64,000 nt of DNA from Corynebacterium aquilae DSM 44791 (GTDB taxonomy: Bacteria > Actinomycetota > Actinomycetes > Mycobacteriales > Mycobacteriaceae), in NCBI RefSeq assembly GCF_001941445.1, contig NZ_CP009245.1, forward strand, positions 643,992 to 707,991, in the 5' to 3' direction. Shown piece after piece: positions 44,937 to 52,581 of the stretch. Every line of letters starts with the position of its first letter. The first letter of the stretch is position 1. Made by a program: the position numbers and the translations under genes. The notes beneath the pieces were generated by a model that saw only the letters and a program-made list of their open reading frames with translations, was not told the origin of the DNA and ran no database searches.

Positions 44937-46036
44937 GTATCAAGGTGAACTTCCTCGTTAACGAGTACGTGCAAGAGCCTGCACCCCCTGCTCGGTTCGT
45001 GCTGTCCCAGTTGGCAGATCGTGCTGATGATGAAGGCTTCGCGTTTCCAGGTCTTCAAGACCTCATGCACCGTACCGGCTACTCGCGTTCCACCGTTCTC
45101 CGCCACCTGAAGTCGCTTGAGGATCTCGGAATTATTAGGGTCACCAAGCGCCGTTATGAGGTCTCTCCAGGGCAGTGGCGACAGGCCACAAACCTGTACC
45201 AAATCGATGTCGAAGGCATCGAAGCGTGCAAATACGGCCAACCGCGCAAGAGGCAAAAGTCCTGGTCAAAGCCAGGGTGTCAGAGTGACACCCGGAAGAT
45301 TCTTGTGGAAGAAAGCCGCAGGTCAGACCCAGGGTGTCAGAGTGACACCCGGAGCGATTTCCGGGTGTCATCTGAGCAGGTTTCCGGGTGTCAGAGTGAC
45401 ACTCGTAGAACCTGTCATAAAGAACTATCACCTGTACCTGTACCTGACCCCCTACCCCCAATCGATGAGCCGGACACGGACTCGGCGCAGGGGCAGGAGC
45501 CAGGGGCAGGCGGGGCTGTCGCCCCGGCAGGGGCCTCTCGCTCCACCGCCTCCGGCAAGGCTTCGCCTGCCATCCGTAGCGCTTTGCGCACCACGGCAAC
45601 CGAGGACGAGTGGGACCGGGTGTTTGCCTGCTTGCCCTCCCGCATGGCCGAGCAGCTGCCGATTGTGAAAATCCCGCAGATCGCCAGCTACCTGGCTGAG
45701 CGCATTGACGCTGGCTGGCAGCCAGGGCGTATCCGCGCCATCCTCGACGGTCGCGCACTGCCCGACGAGGTCGGGAACATGACCGGGCTGGTCATCGCAC
45801 GTCTTCGCGACGATGTGCCAGTCGACGGGGCACCTCCAAGCCGGGACGAACTGCGCAAGCGCCGTCTGGCTAAGCGCGATGCGGAATTGTCCAAGTTCAA
45901 CCAACACAACGAGCCGGTGAAAGCACCTGGCGAGTTGAGTGAGCAAGAGCGCGAAGAAGCTGCTCGCCGTCGCCGCGAAATGCTGGCAGAAGTGGGCATC
46001 AAGCTGGGCGGAAATAAGGCTGGTGGTGGCAAATGA
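44933..46036 (+). CDS. winged-helix protein, probable replication initiator of the element
   Basis: The 367-residue protein begins with a helix-turn-helix/winged-helix domain at about residues 20-92 (RFVLSQLADRADDEGFAFPG; TGYSRSTVLRHLKSLEDLGI). This layout is like phage replication protein O and plasmid Rep N-termini. Residues 115-158 contain three GCQSDTR motifs, encoded by near-identical DNA palindromes. The C-terminal half has a Pro/Ala-rich linker, a helical domain (about 230-300) and a charged tail. No relaxase, nuclease or ATPase motif is seen. The initiator role is inferred from domain order, position and the in-gene repeats. Overlaps by 4 bp couple it to its neighbours. Confidence 0.65.
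   Translation: MSIKVNFLVNEYVQEPAPPARFVLSQLADRADDEGFAFPGLQDLMHRTGYSRSTVLRHLKSLEDLGIIRVTKRRYEVSPGQWRQATNLYQIDVEGIEACKYGQPRKRQKSWSKPGCQSDTRKILVEESRRSDPGCQSDTRSDFRVSSEQVSGCQSDTRRTCHKELSPVPVPDPLPPIDEPDTDSAQGQEPGAGGAVAPAGASRSTASGKASPAIRSALRTTATEDEWDRVFACLPSRMAEQLPIVKIPQIASYLAERIDAGWQPGRIRAILDGRALPDEVGNMTGLVIARLRDDVPVDGAPPSRDELRKRRLAKRDAELSKFNQHNEPVKAPGELSEQEREEAARRRREMLAEVGIKLGGNKAGGGK
45275..45404. repeat. three in-gene palindromic iteron-like repeats plus a half-site
   Basis: GGGTGTCA-GAG-TGACACCC occurs at 45275-45293 and 45332-45350. A third copy at 45386-45404 has one change in the right arm. A lone left arm GGGTGTCA is at 45363-45370. Centres are 57 and 54 bp apart. Sequences between copies are not alike, so conservation is limited to the palindromes. 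They are candidate binding sites for the protein encoded around them. Confidence 0.85.
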
Positions 46037-46362
46037 CCGCAGCACGCATCGCTCAAGAAGTTGCAGGTGCGCCGATTCTCAACCGGCTGCCGCTTGCCCC
46101 GATCCCGCCGATGCGTGGCGCGTTGTGCGCTGACCCGGAAATCCCCAGTGAGCTGTGGGACTGGCAAGGCCCAGACGAGCCAAGGGCACTAGCGGAAGAG
46201 CGCTACGAGCTTGCTCGCGAGGTGTGCGCCATGTGCCCGATTGCCGCCCGCTGTTTGCAGATTGCCGAAGGTGATCCGATGGCCTCGGGCATCTGGGGCG
46301 GGAAGCTGTTTAGGCCTCCGCACCGGAGGAAAAACGAACACCGGGACACCCACAAAAAGTGA
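46033..46362 (+). CDS. WhiB-family Fe-S regulator carried by the element
   Basis: The 109-residue protein has the four WhiB cysteines (C32, C65, C68, C74), GIWGG (86-90) and a short basic tail (RPPHRRKNEHR). WhiB proteins bind a 4Fe-4S cluster and contact the vegetative sigma factor. A mobile copy may link transfer or element gene expression to redox state or NO. Its ATG overlaps the initiator stop by 4 bp. Confidence 0.88.
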   Translation: MTAARIAQEVAGAPILNRLPLAPIPPMRGALCADPEIPSELWDWQGPDEPRALAEERYELAREVCAMCPIAARCLQIAEGDPMASGIWGGKLFRPPHRRKNEHRDTHKK

Positions 46363-46371
46363 GTGCCCCGG
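46341..46371 (+). terminator. hairpin after the element WhiB gene
   Basis: CCGGG (46341-46345) pairs with CCCGG (46367-46371). CAC and CAC inside it pair with GTG and GTG around an AAAAA loop, with single mismatches between the paired blocks. Confidence 0.5.
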
Positions 46372-46457
46372 CCTTGCAAGGCGGCGGACAAAGCCAACCC
46401 GACCGCCAATCCTAGCCATCCACACAACGCTTGCAACACCTTGAGGTTTCTACCTGG

Positions 46458-46479
46458 GTGTGAAGGGTCTTGCGAGGAT
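46458..46479 (+). repeat. 22-bp direct repeat, copy 1
   Basis: This copy starts GTGTGAAGGGTCTTGCGAG and matches 62212-62233 exactly over 22 bp. It lies in the 217-nt gap upstream of the first T4SS-block gene. Only a weak TTGC/GCAA stem can form here. Confidence 0.85.
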
Positions 46480-46579
46480 CTGGCAACCGACAACAATCCA
46501 CACGTAGCCCGCAACTGTTCGCGCACAACGTACCGCCGAGCAGTTGTGGGAGAAGTCAAGAAGTCGAAAGGGCTTGAAT

Positions 46580-47608
46580 ATGAAAAATCTCTCCGCACTC
46601 GCACTAGCGACGCTGTCCAGCGTTGCTGTTGCTGCAGTGGTCTCTCCTCAAGCGGGGGCAGCCGAACGGGTTGTTCGTGGCCCCCAGTGGGAAGACGAGG
46701 ACGTCATCGTGACCGTCACGGATCACACTTCACCTGCTGTCGATTCTGTGGAACACATCGAGGTCGTTATCCTGCCGCAGGAAAACCCAGAGCGTGCCAC
46801 GTCTGCACGCGTGGTGCGTGGCCCGCAGTGGGAAAGCACCCCTGAGGCAGGCACTGCTGCCACCACCCCGACCGGTGGTGCACAGTCGGTGCCGGAGACC
46901 ACCACAACCACGCCAGCACCTGCTCCGGCAGCTGCGGCTCCGGCTGAACGGCAGCCCGTGTCCAACATCCATGCTGCCGCTGTGTCCCCTCGCCTGGTCA
47001 ACGCTGTGGCAACACAGCCTGCACCTGCAGCAACCACGACCACCACCGCTGCTGTTGAGGAGTCTGTGGCTGCTCCGCAGGAATCGGCTGTTCAGGTCAA
47101 CCAGCCTCAGCCACAGGCACCCACGACGCAATCGCGGACGACCGAATCCGACAGCTTTGTTGAGATCAAGGCCGAGCGTGAAGCAGCTAACCCGGTTGCC
47201 CCGGCTGCGCCTGCTGCTCCGGTAGCGCAGGCAGAGATCCCTGAGCTGCAAGCTCCTGTCGAAGGTGGCAAGCGCGCAACTGTGACGATCACCTACCCCG
47301 GTGGCGTTGCTGCAGCCAATGCCACCGATAACAACCACGGACGAGTGGAAGTAGTCACCACCCACACCCGTGGCGGAGCGACCACCACGGACACCTGGGT
47401 TTCCCAGGCCACTCATACCACCTGGAATGTGCAGCGTAACGGCCACGAGGTCGTCAATCTGACCGTTCCTGCTGGCTACGAGCAGATTGCTGAAGACCTC
47501 GGCGCGAAGGCCGAGGCGGCTGGGATGAATCCGTTTGTCCAGCCCTACGGTCGTCACGCTCTGCGCGTTGGAGGCGTGGACATCGCTGGAGAGCTGAAAC
47601 AGGCCTAG
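46580..47608 (+). CDS. secreted protein of the T4SS operon, function unknown
   Basis: The 342-residue protein has a signal peptide (residues 1 to about 28, cleavage near AGAAE) and a Pro/Ala/Thr/Gln-rich middle. A C-terminal domain of about 100 residues follows (KRATVTITYPGGVAAANATD ... GYEQIAEDLGAKAEAAG). VVRGPQWE appears twice, at 31-38 and 78-85. No known domain is recognised. It heads the long rightward operon, so a role at the cell surface in mating or pilus assembly is possible. ATG 46580 has AAAGG about 10 nt upstream. Confidence 0.75.
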   Translation: MKNLSALALATLSSVAVAAVVSPQAGAAERVVRGPQWEDEDVIVTVTDHTSPAVDSVEHIEVVILPQENPERATSARVVRGPQWESTPEAGTAATTPTGGAQSVPETTTTTPAPAPAAAAPAERQPVSNIHAAAVSPRLVNAVATQPAPAATTTTTAAVEESVAAPQESAVQVNQPQPQAPTTQSRTTESDSFVEIKAEREAANPVAPAAPAAPVAQAEIPELQAPVEGGKRATVTITYPGGVAAANATDNNHGRVEVVTTHTRGGATTTDTWVSQATHTTWNVQRNGHEVVNLTVPAGYEQIAEDLGAKAEAAGMNPFVQPYGRHALRVGGVDIAGELKQA

Positions 47609-47659
47609 AGCCTGGGTTTAAGCCCCAAGCACTTTTTCGACAACGAACAGGCGGACAAC

Positions 47660-48472
47660 ATGGCAACTAACTGGTTCGACTGGGCAGATGCCCAACAACA
47701 AGCAGCAAGCGACAGTCTTAGCGAGCTGATTGAGCCTGCAGAAGCTCCTGAGGCCACCGAACAGGCCGACCACGCACTACCTGCTGCTGCAAAGCCTCTC
47801 CGTGGCCTGCGCTTGCCGCACCGAGTGAAGAAGGCAACCGATCAACCGGTGGTTGCTGCTGAGCCGGTCGAAGCTGCGGCTATTGAGGAATCCGAGCCTT
47901 CGGCACCTCGTCGCTCGCGCAAACTGACCTCCGTCATGGGGGTGACAGCGGCGCTGGCTTTGGCAGCCATGAGTGGTGCAGCGGTGATGAAAATGACCGA
48001 AGGCGACACATCCAGCAAGCTGCTTGTCTCTAGCAGTATCGCGGTGCCATCGACCACTGTGCCCAAGGCAGGCCCACAGCCTGGGGTGGAAGCCATCGAC
48101 GACGATGCAAAAGTCGCCGTGGCTGGCTCCCACTGTGTACCCGGTGCTGGGGAGACCAAGGTGACAGAAACAGACACCACCCTGCGCGGTGCGCTGGCTG
48201 CGTTTGAGAGGGCCTACTTCGACCGCGATGCAGCTGCCGTGAAAGCGGCCTTCGATGCGTCCACACCGCTTGCTAGCCGTGATTGGCAGCAGGTGCTGGA
48301 CAAAACAGTGGTCGATGGCACCCAGTGGTGTCTGCGGATGCAGCCAGTTGATGGTGACCACGTCGATGCGTCGGTGACGGTGACTGACCCATCTGGGCAG
48401 GCATCGACCTACGAGCAGACGGTGACGGCGACCGAAGTCGATGGCAAGTACAAGCTCAAGGACTTCTCCTAG
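47660..48472 (+). CDS. single-pass membrane protein, VirB8/NTF2-like architecture
   Basis: The 270-residue protein has a cytoplasmic ~90-residue acidic and then basic N-terminus, one membrane segment (91-110) and an outside domain from about 150. That domain includes a paired-Cys candidate (C158 region SHCVPG and a later WCLRM) and TLRGALAAFERAYFDRDAAAVKAAF, typical of NTF2-like or VirB8/TcpC folds. VirB8-type proteins form the T4SS scaffold. The match is structural in style, not by clear sequence identity. Confidence 0.6.
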   Translation: MATNWFDWADAQQQAASDSLSELIEPAEAPEATEQADHALPAAAKPLRGLRLPHRVKKATDQPVVAAEPVEAAAIEESEPSAPRRSRKLTSVMGVTAALALAAMSGAAVMKMTEGDTSSKLLVSSSIAVPSTTVPKAGPQPGVEAIDDDAKVAVAGSHCVPGAGETKVTETDTTLRGALAAFERAYFDRDAAAVKAAFDASTPLASRDWQQVLDKTVVDGTQWCLRMQPVDGDHVDASVTVTDPSGQASTYEQTVTATEVDGKYKLKDFS

Positions 48473-48538
48473 CGGTTGCGTGGCCAACCCGAGATGAAAA
48501 GACAACCAAAACACCTAGATGAAAGGGCGTTGAACACC

Positions 48539-50335
48539 ATGACACGCACTCCACGCAGGCTGCTGGCATTGCCAGTGGCTGCTGCGTGCCTGGCAAGCGT
48601 GGTGACACCTGTTGCCACAGCGCAAGACCAAACAGCCTCAAACACCTGCCCACAGATGCAGATCGTCGTTGTCCGCTCCCAAGCTGAGGCCAGCGGCCTT
48701 GATAACGCTGACTCTGGTTTTCTTGGCGGCATCGTTGCCCCCGTGGTCAATGCGGCAAATGACGGTGCAGTCAAAGACCCGTCCGCAGGTTTTACTGCGG
48801 CTCCTGGCGCAAAATTCGGCGATGTCGATACCGCAGCCAAGGTAGCTGCTGAACAAGGCAACAAGTCCTGGAAGCCGGACGTGTGGGGCACTAAACCTTC
48901 CGCGAACGAGACTGGGCTTGAGACGAAAAAAGACTCCTGGAAGCCAGATGTCTGGGGCACCAAGCCGTCTACACAGGCAACCACCACGACCACCCCGGTC
49001 AAGCAGGCTGCAGGGCCTGCAAAGGTAGGGCGCACCTACGTCAACATCTCTACCGGTCGTGCTGGCGCGTTCATCCCCGGCGTGCATTCTGAGACCGTCC
49101 CGGATTGGCAGCAGGTCATCCAGGGCGGTGTCGACCAAGTCTCTGCGACCTTGGAGGACATTCATACCAAGTGCGCCAACACTCGTGTTGCGCTGATTGG
49201 CGAGGCAGATGGTGCTGCCGTGGTTTCGGAAGTTGCCCGCAACATCGGCAACGGTGAAAGCAACTTCCCGGCAGATTTGGTCTCTGGTGTGGCCACCTTT
49301 GCCAACACTGCTCGTGCTGAGGGCGAAGGCATTGTTGCCTCCCACGCGGATCGCCCTCAGGCAGTGCCTGGTACCTCTGGTGCCGCAATGAGCCAGATTT
49401 CTGCTGTCAAGCCTGATGGTGCAGCCGGTGGTGGCATTGCAGTTGCCGCTGAGGCGGCAGGCCCTCACCGCTCCTACGGCAAGTTGGCTGGCCGTACCGT
49501 GAGCCTGTGTGCTGAGGGGGATGCGCGCTGTGCCACGAAGAAGGACGCACCACTGGTGCGCCTGGCAGCAGCAACTGAGAAGAAGGTCAACTTCCTCGAC
49601 GACCCGCTGGGGTCGCTCCAGCACATCACCGACACCCTTGGCCCTGCGGTGCTGCTGGGCACGATGGAGACCCTGGCACAAGACATCAACTACGGTCCGC
49701 GTGGTTTTTCGGTGAAGTCGGCGAAAAACGTCAACTCCACCCTGATTGGGCGCATTGTTAGCAACACCGAGCGCAATGTCTCTGACCGCGAGTTCGAGGA
49801 TCGGCTGATGGCTGCCGCCCAAACCGTTGGCGGCATGGCACTGAATGTGGTCGGTACTGCTGTGGCGAAGTCGGTGACTCCGCAGGCTATTGCCACCATT
49901 GGTGCTGCGTTCCAGGCGGCTGGCCCGCAGGGCGCAGGTGCAGCTGCTTTGGCGGTGTTTGTGCCGAACCTGATTAGCGAAATCACCTCCGCGTTTAACC
50001 CAGAAACGCTCAATACCGCTCAGCGCAGGCTTGTGCAGGAGGCAGAAGCCGCAGGGTTGGAAAACACTGATGTTGTGCAGGCCGCATTGGCCTCTGCCAC
50101 CACCAGGCAGCAGGCCACCCAGGGGTATCGCTCTACTCGCGTAGGCGAGTCGAACACCAGCTTTGAAGGCTATGCCAAGCAATGGCTTACAGCCCAAGCA
50201 GCGGACGTGATTGGCCGTGACGGTGGGCAGATGCTTAACACCGTGCTCGCCCAGAACAACCTGCCCCAGGTTCCTCCGGGCGTGTTCAACGCAGAAAACG
50301 TCCAAAACACCCTTAATGCCTTCCTAAAGGCCTAA
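48539..50335 (+). CDS. secreted cutinase-fold protein with the nucleophile Ser replaced by Ala
   Basis: The 598-residue protein has a signal peptide (1 to about 29). A cutinase-like domain begins at C37 (TCPQMQIVVVRS) with an insertion holding SWKPDVWGTKPS twice (110-121, 133-144). The place of GYSQG is GEADG (221-225), so the nucleophile Ser is Ala223. The later CAEGDARC segment keeps the Asp of the triad region. A long alpha-helical C-terminal part follows. It cannot be an active serine esterase by this site. A binding or structural role in the mating apparatus is inferred. ATG 48539 has GAAAGGG about 11 nt upstream; ATG 48494 is an alternative. Confidence 0.78.
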   Translation: MTRTPRRLLALPVAAACLASVVTPVATAQDQTASNTCPQMQIVVVRSQAEASGLDNADSGFLGGIVAPVVNAANDGAVKDPSAGFTAAPGAKFGDVDTAAKVAAEQGNKSWKPDVWGTKPSANETGLETKKDSWKPDVWGTKPSTQATTTTTPVKQAAGPAKVGRTYVNISTGRAGAFIPGVHSETVPDWQQVIQGGVDQVSATLEDIHTKCANTRVALIGEADGAAVVSEVARNIGNGESNFPADLVSGVATFANTARAEGEGIVASHADRPQAVPGTSGAAMSQISAVKPDGAAGGGIAVAAEAAGPHRSYGKLAGRTVSLCAEGDARCATKKDAPLVRLAAATEKKVNFLDDPLGSLQHITDTLGPAVLLGTMETLAQDINYGPRGFSVKSAKNVNSTLIGRIVSNTERNVSDREFEDRLMAAAQTVGGMALNVVGTAVAKSVTPQAIATIGAAFQAAGPQGAGAAALAVFVPNLISEITSAFNPETLNTAQRRLVQEAEAAGLENTDVVQAALASATTRQQATQGYRSTRVGESNTSFEGYAKQWLTAQAADVIGRDGGQMLNTVLAQNNLPQVPPGVFNAENVQNTLNAFLKA

Positions 50336-50354
50336 AAGGCGGACACCTCGTTCG

Positions 50355-50377
50355 TGTGGGCACCTGGTGCCCGCACG
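50355..50377 (+). terminator. hairpin downstream of the cutinase-like gene
   Basis: GGGCACC/GGTGCCC (50358-50364 with 50366-50372) extended by GTG/CAC. It has no T-run and may be a processing or attenuation point inside the operon. Confidence 0.45.
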
Positions 50378-50442
50378 GATGAGGCCTTATCAGGCTGCAA
50401 GGCTTTGTCAACAACTGACAACCAGGAGAAAGACCAACCCTT

Positions 50443-51054
50443 ATGACCACACCACGGATTACCCGCGTGCGTGAGCGCTACAAGCTCGACCACGCCACAC
50501 AGCCTCTGTGTGCATCGGAGGCAAAAGACGACCTGCCAGCAACCTTTGCCCCTGCGTTTTGGCTTGTGGCCGCGCACGGCGGTGCAGGTGTGACCACGCT
50601 GGAGAAGTTCTGGCAGCCTGCTGCAGACGCGCAACGGATGTGGCCGCAAGCCGACGAGTCGACTGCGTGCGTGGTCGTTGCTCGCTCGACCAAGGCCGGG
50701 CTTGAAGCAGCGGCACAAACCATCCTCAACGACACCGGCAACGCCGAGATCATCGGCCTTGTGGTCGTGGCAGACGTACCGGGCAAGCTGCCTAAAGACC
50801 TTGCCCACAAGCTGCGGATGTTTGACGAGCAACTGCCCGTCTGGCGTATCGACTACCTGCCGAAGCTGCGTCTGGTTGACGAAGAACAGCTGGCCTGCTG
50901 GCGACCAGGAGACGACATCGACACCTCCCGCAAAGCAAAAAAGCTCGGCCTGGATGAACAAGTACCAGCGCAAGTTGCCCGCGTGGGGGAGGAGATCTTC
51001 GAGGCAGTGCGCACACACCGCGAAGCCACCGGGCACACCTCCGAGACCGAATAA
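50443..51054 (+). CDS. DUF6668-type protein with a deviant P-loop
   Basis: The 203-residue cytoplasmic protein contains AHGGAGVTTLE (44-54), a P-loop-like sequence in which the expected lysine (GKT/GKS) is Val, and later VVVARSTKAGLEAA and IIGLVVVADVPG strands as in ParA/MinD-like folds. I recall this as DUF6668, common in actinobacterial conjugative loci. ATP hydrolysis is doubtful. The ATG at 50443 follows AGGAGAAAG. Confidence 0.68.
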   Translation: MTTPRITRVRERYKLDHATQPLCASEAKDDLPATFAPAFWLVAAHGGAGVTTLEKFWQPAADAQRMWPQADESTACVVVARSTKAGLEAAAQTILNDTGNAEIIGLVVVADVPGKLPKDLAHKLRMFDEQLPVWRIDYLPKLRLVDEEQLACWRPGDDIDTSRKAKKLGLDEQVPAQVARVGEEIFEAVRTHREATGHTSETE

Positions 51055-51090
51055 CCCACCGACACTTTCACACAAAGGATTTTTCTCACC

Positions 51091-51384
51091 ATGAACAACG
51101 TCATCGACCGCGTGAACACCACCCTGATCCTCGCCCAGATGCCGGGCGAAAACATGTCCCCGCAAGCCCCTGAAGCCTTCCGCTCCAAGATGGACATGGG
51201 TCTGAACCTCGCCTTCTACATCGGCATTCTCGTGGCCATCATCGGTGTGATCGTCGCAGGCTCCACCATGGTGCTCTCTCGCCGTGAAGGCTCCTCTGAA
51301 GAAGCCACCGCCATGGCGCTGCGTATCGGCTTTGGTGCCATGATCATCGGCTCTGCGTCTGCCATCATCGGCGCATTCCTCTAG
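51091..51384 (+). CDS. VirB2-like pilin candidate 1
   Basis: The 97-residue protein has two hydrophobic helices (about 40-62 and 77-97) separated by a short charged loop (SRREGSSEEATAMALR). This is the layout of T4SS pilins of the VirB2/TrbC type. The N-terminus lacks a clear cleavable signal with AxA, but a hydrophilic leader of about 35 residues is present. AAAGGA precedes the ATG. A similar gene follows. Confidence 0.65.
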   Translation: MNNVIDRVNTTLILAQMPGENMSPQAPEAFRSKMDMGLNLAFYIGILVAIIGVIVAGSTMVLSRREGSSEEATAMALRIGFGAMIIGSASAIIGAFL

Positions 51385-51506
51385 TGTGGACGCGCTAACC
51401 TTGCTTTTGTTAGCAAAGGTATGTAAGCTGAGTTTTAGAGCGAACGCGTCTTGCGCGAAAGCTCGTGAAAAAACATCACCAGGGAAGAAGCAAAGGAGAT
51501 GTGGCA

Positions 51507-51785
51507 GTGACAACCACCTACATGGCGCAATCGGCGCCACCGGCACGGCCATGGACACCGCCCCCAGATGTCACAGCAACAGCCATCTACTGGCTGGGCA
51601 TCGTCTCCTTTGTGGCCTTGGCTGTGAGCATCTTGGCCGTGATCGCCTTCGGCGCGTTGATGATTCTCGACCGCGACCGGGGTGAGCCGGTGTCTGCCAC
51701 CCACCCTGCGGTGCGTGCCTTGCGCATCGCACTCGGGGTGATGGTGATTTCCTCGGCCACCTCACTAGCAGCGTTTTTCGCATAG
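51507..51785 (+). CDS. VirB2-like pilin candidate 2
   Basis: The 92-residue protein has two membrane helices (27-54 and 72-92) and a charged loop (DRDRGEPVSATHPAVRALR). The second helix resembles that of the preceding protein (RIALGVMVISSATSLAAFF against RIGFGAMIIGSASAIIGAFL), so the two look like paralogues. GTG 51507 has AAAGGAG at 51492-51498. An upstream in-frame start at 51465 has no good site. Confidence 0.65.
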   Translation: MTTTYMAQSAPPARPWTPPPDVTATAIYWLGIVSFVALAVSILAVIAFGALMILDRDRGEPVSATHPAVRALRIALGVMVISSATSLAAFFA

Positions 51786-51792
51786 ATACGCT

Positions 51793-51810
51793 GCCCCCGG
51801 TTTTGGGGGC
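51793..51810 (+). terminator. GC hairpin between pilin-like gene and next gene
   Basis: GCCCCC (51793-51798) pairs with GGGGGC (51805-51810) around GGTTTT. No T-run follows. It could lower transcription of the genes beyond relative to the pilins. Confidence 0.5.
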
Positions 51811-51873
51811 TTCCGGTAGTAAAAAGCCCCACCTTGACCACCCCTCGCCTGACAAACAAGAAAGGCACACGTC

Positions 51874-52578
51874 ATGAACGCGTTGAAAAACGCCATCTTC
51901 TTCGTCCTCAACCTGCCAGGAATGATCCTGCGGTTCATCTTCGGCTCCATCAAACTGATTCTTCAACTGTTGATGCTGTGGGTCATCGTTGGCCTCGGCA
52001 TCGCCGCCTGCCACGCCACAACGCAACCCCCCGCAGAAGAACGCGAGCCGGTCGGCATCCAGTGGAACGCAGGCCCTGCCGGTATCCAAGTGCCCTCTGG
52101 CAAAGCAGGCCCGAATGTCACCAGCCCCATTCCGCACGGCTACCAAAACACCACCCACGGCGCAGTCCTAGCAGCAATGAACACCCAAGCCTGGCTGGCA
52201 GGCGCAGACGATGAGACCTACCCGCTGGTCATTGAGTACCTACTCGCACCCGGTGATGGTGCTCTGCAGTGGGCACAAGCACGCTCTCTGCTGACTGTCT
52301 CTGGTGAGGCTCAGGACAACCCGCCGGAGTTCGTTGGCTTCCAGATGGATGAGCCGGAAGGAAACGAAGCTGTCGTCGTGCTCGCTGTTCGCTACCCCAA
52401 TGGGGTGATTGGCGCACAACCTGTTCAACTCGATAAATCCTCCGGCGGCTGGCGTGTGGTGCTGCCCACCCAAGACCAGGCAGTGGACATGCAGGAAATC
52501 ACCGAAGAGCAGCTGAAAAAGAACTTCGTGGCCTTCGGTCCCCACGTTGGCAAGAGCGCAGAAAAGGAAAACAAGTAG
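51874..52578 (+). CDS. T4SS-associated membrane protein, paralogue A
   Basis: The 234-residue protein has an N-terminal hydrophobic region (about 7-46, perhaps two segments) ending in ACH, then an outside domain with SPIPHGYQNTTHGAVLAAMNTQAWLAG. The GYxxTxxGAxxAAxN pattern recurs in the next gene, so the two share a domain. The family role is unknown; outside-facing T4SS core or adapter proteins are likely. There is no ribosome binding site beyond AAGAAAGG 11 nt upstream. Confidence 0.65.
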   Translation: MNALKNAIFFVLNLPGMILRFIFGSIKLILQLLMLWVIVGLGIAACHATTQPPAEEREPVGIQWNAGPAGIQVPSGKAGPNVTSPIPHGYQNTTHGAVLAAMNTQAWLAGADDETYPLVIEYLLAPGDGALQWAQARSLLTVSGEAQDNPPEFVGFQMDEPEGNEAVVVLAVRYPNGVIGAQPVQLDKSSGGWRVVLPTQDQAVDMQEITEEQLKKNFVAFGPHVGKSAEKENK

Positions 52579-52581
52579 ACC

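Noticed and set aside
45275..45404. Palindromic repeats as a CRISPR array
   Set aside because: They are 19-bp palindromes inside a coding frame with spacers of unlike length, and there are no cas genes.
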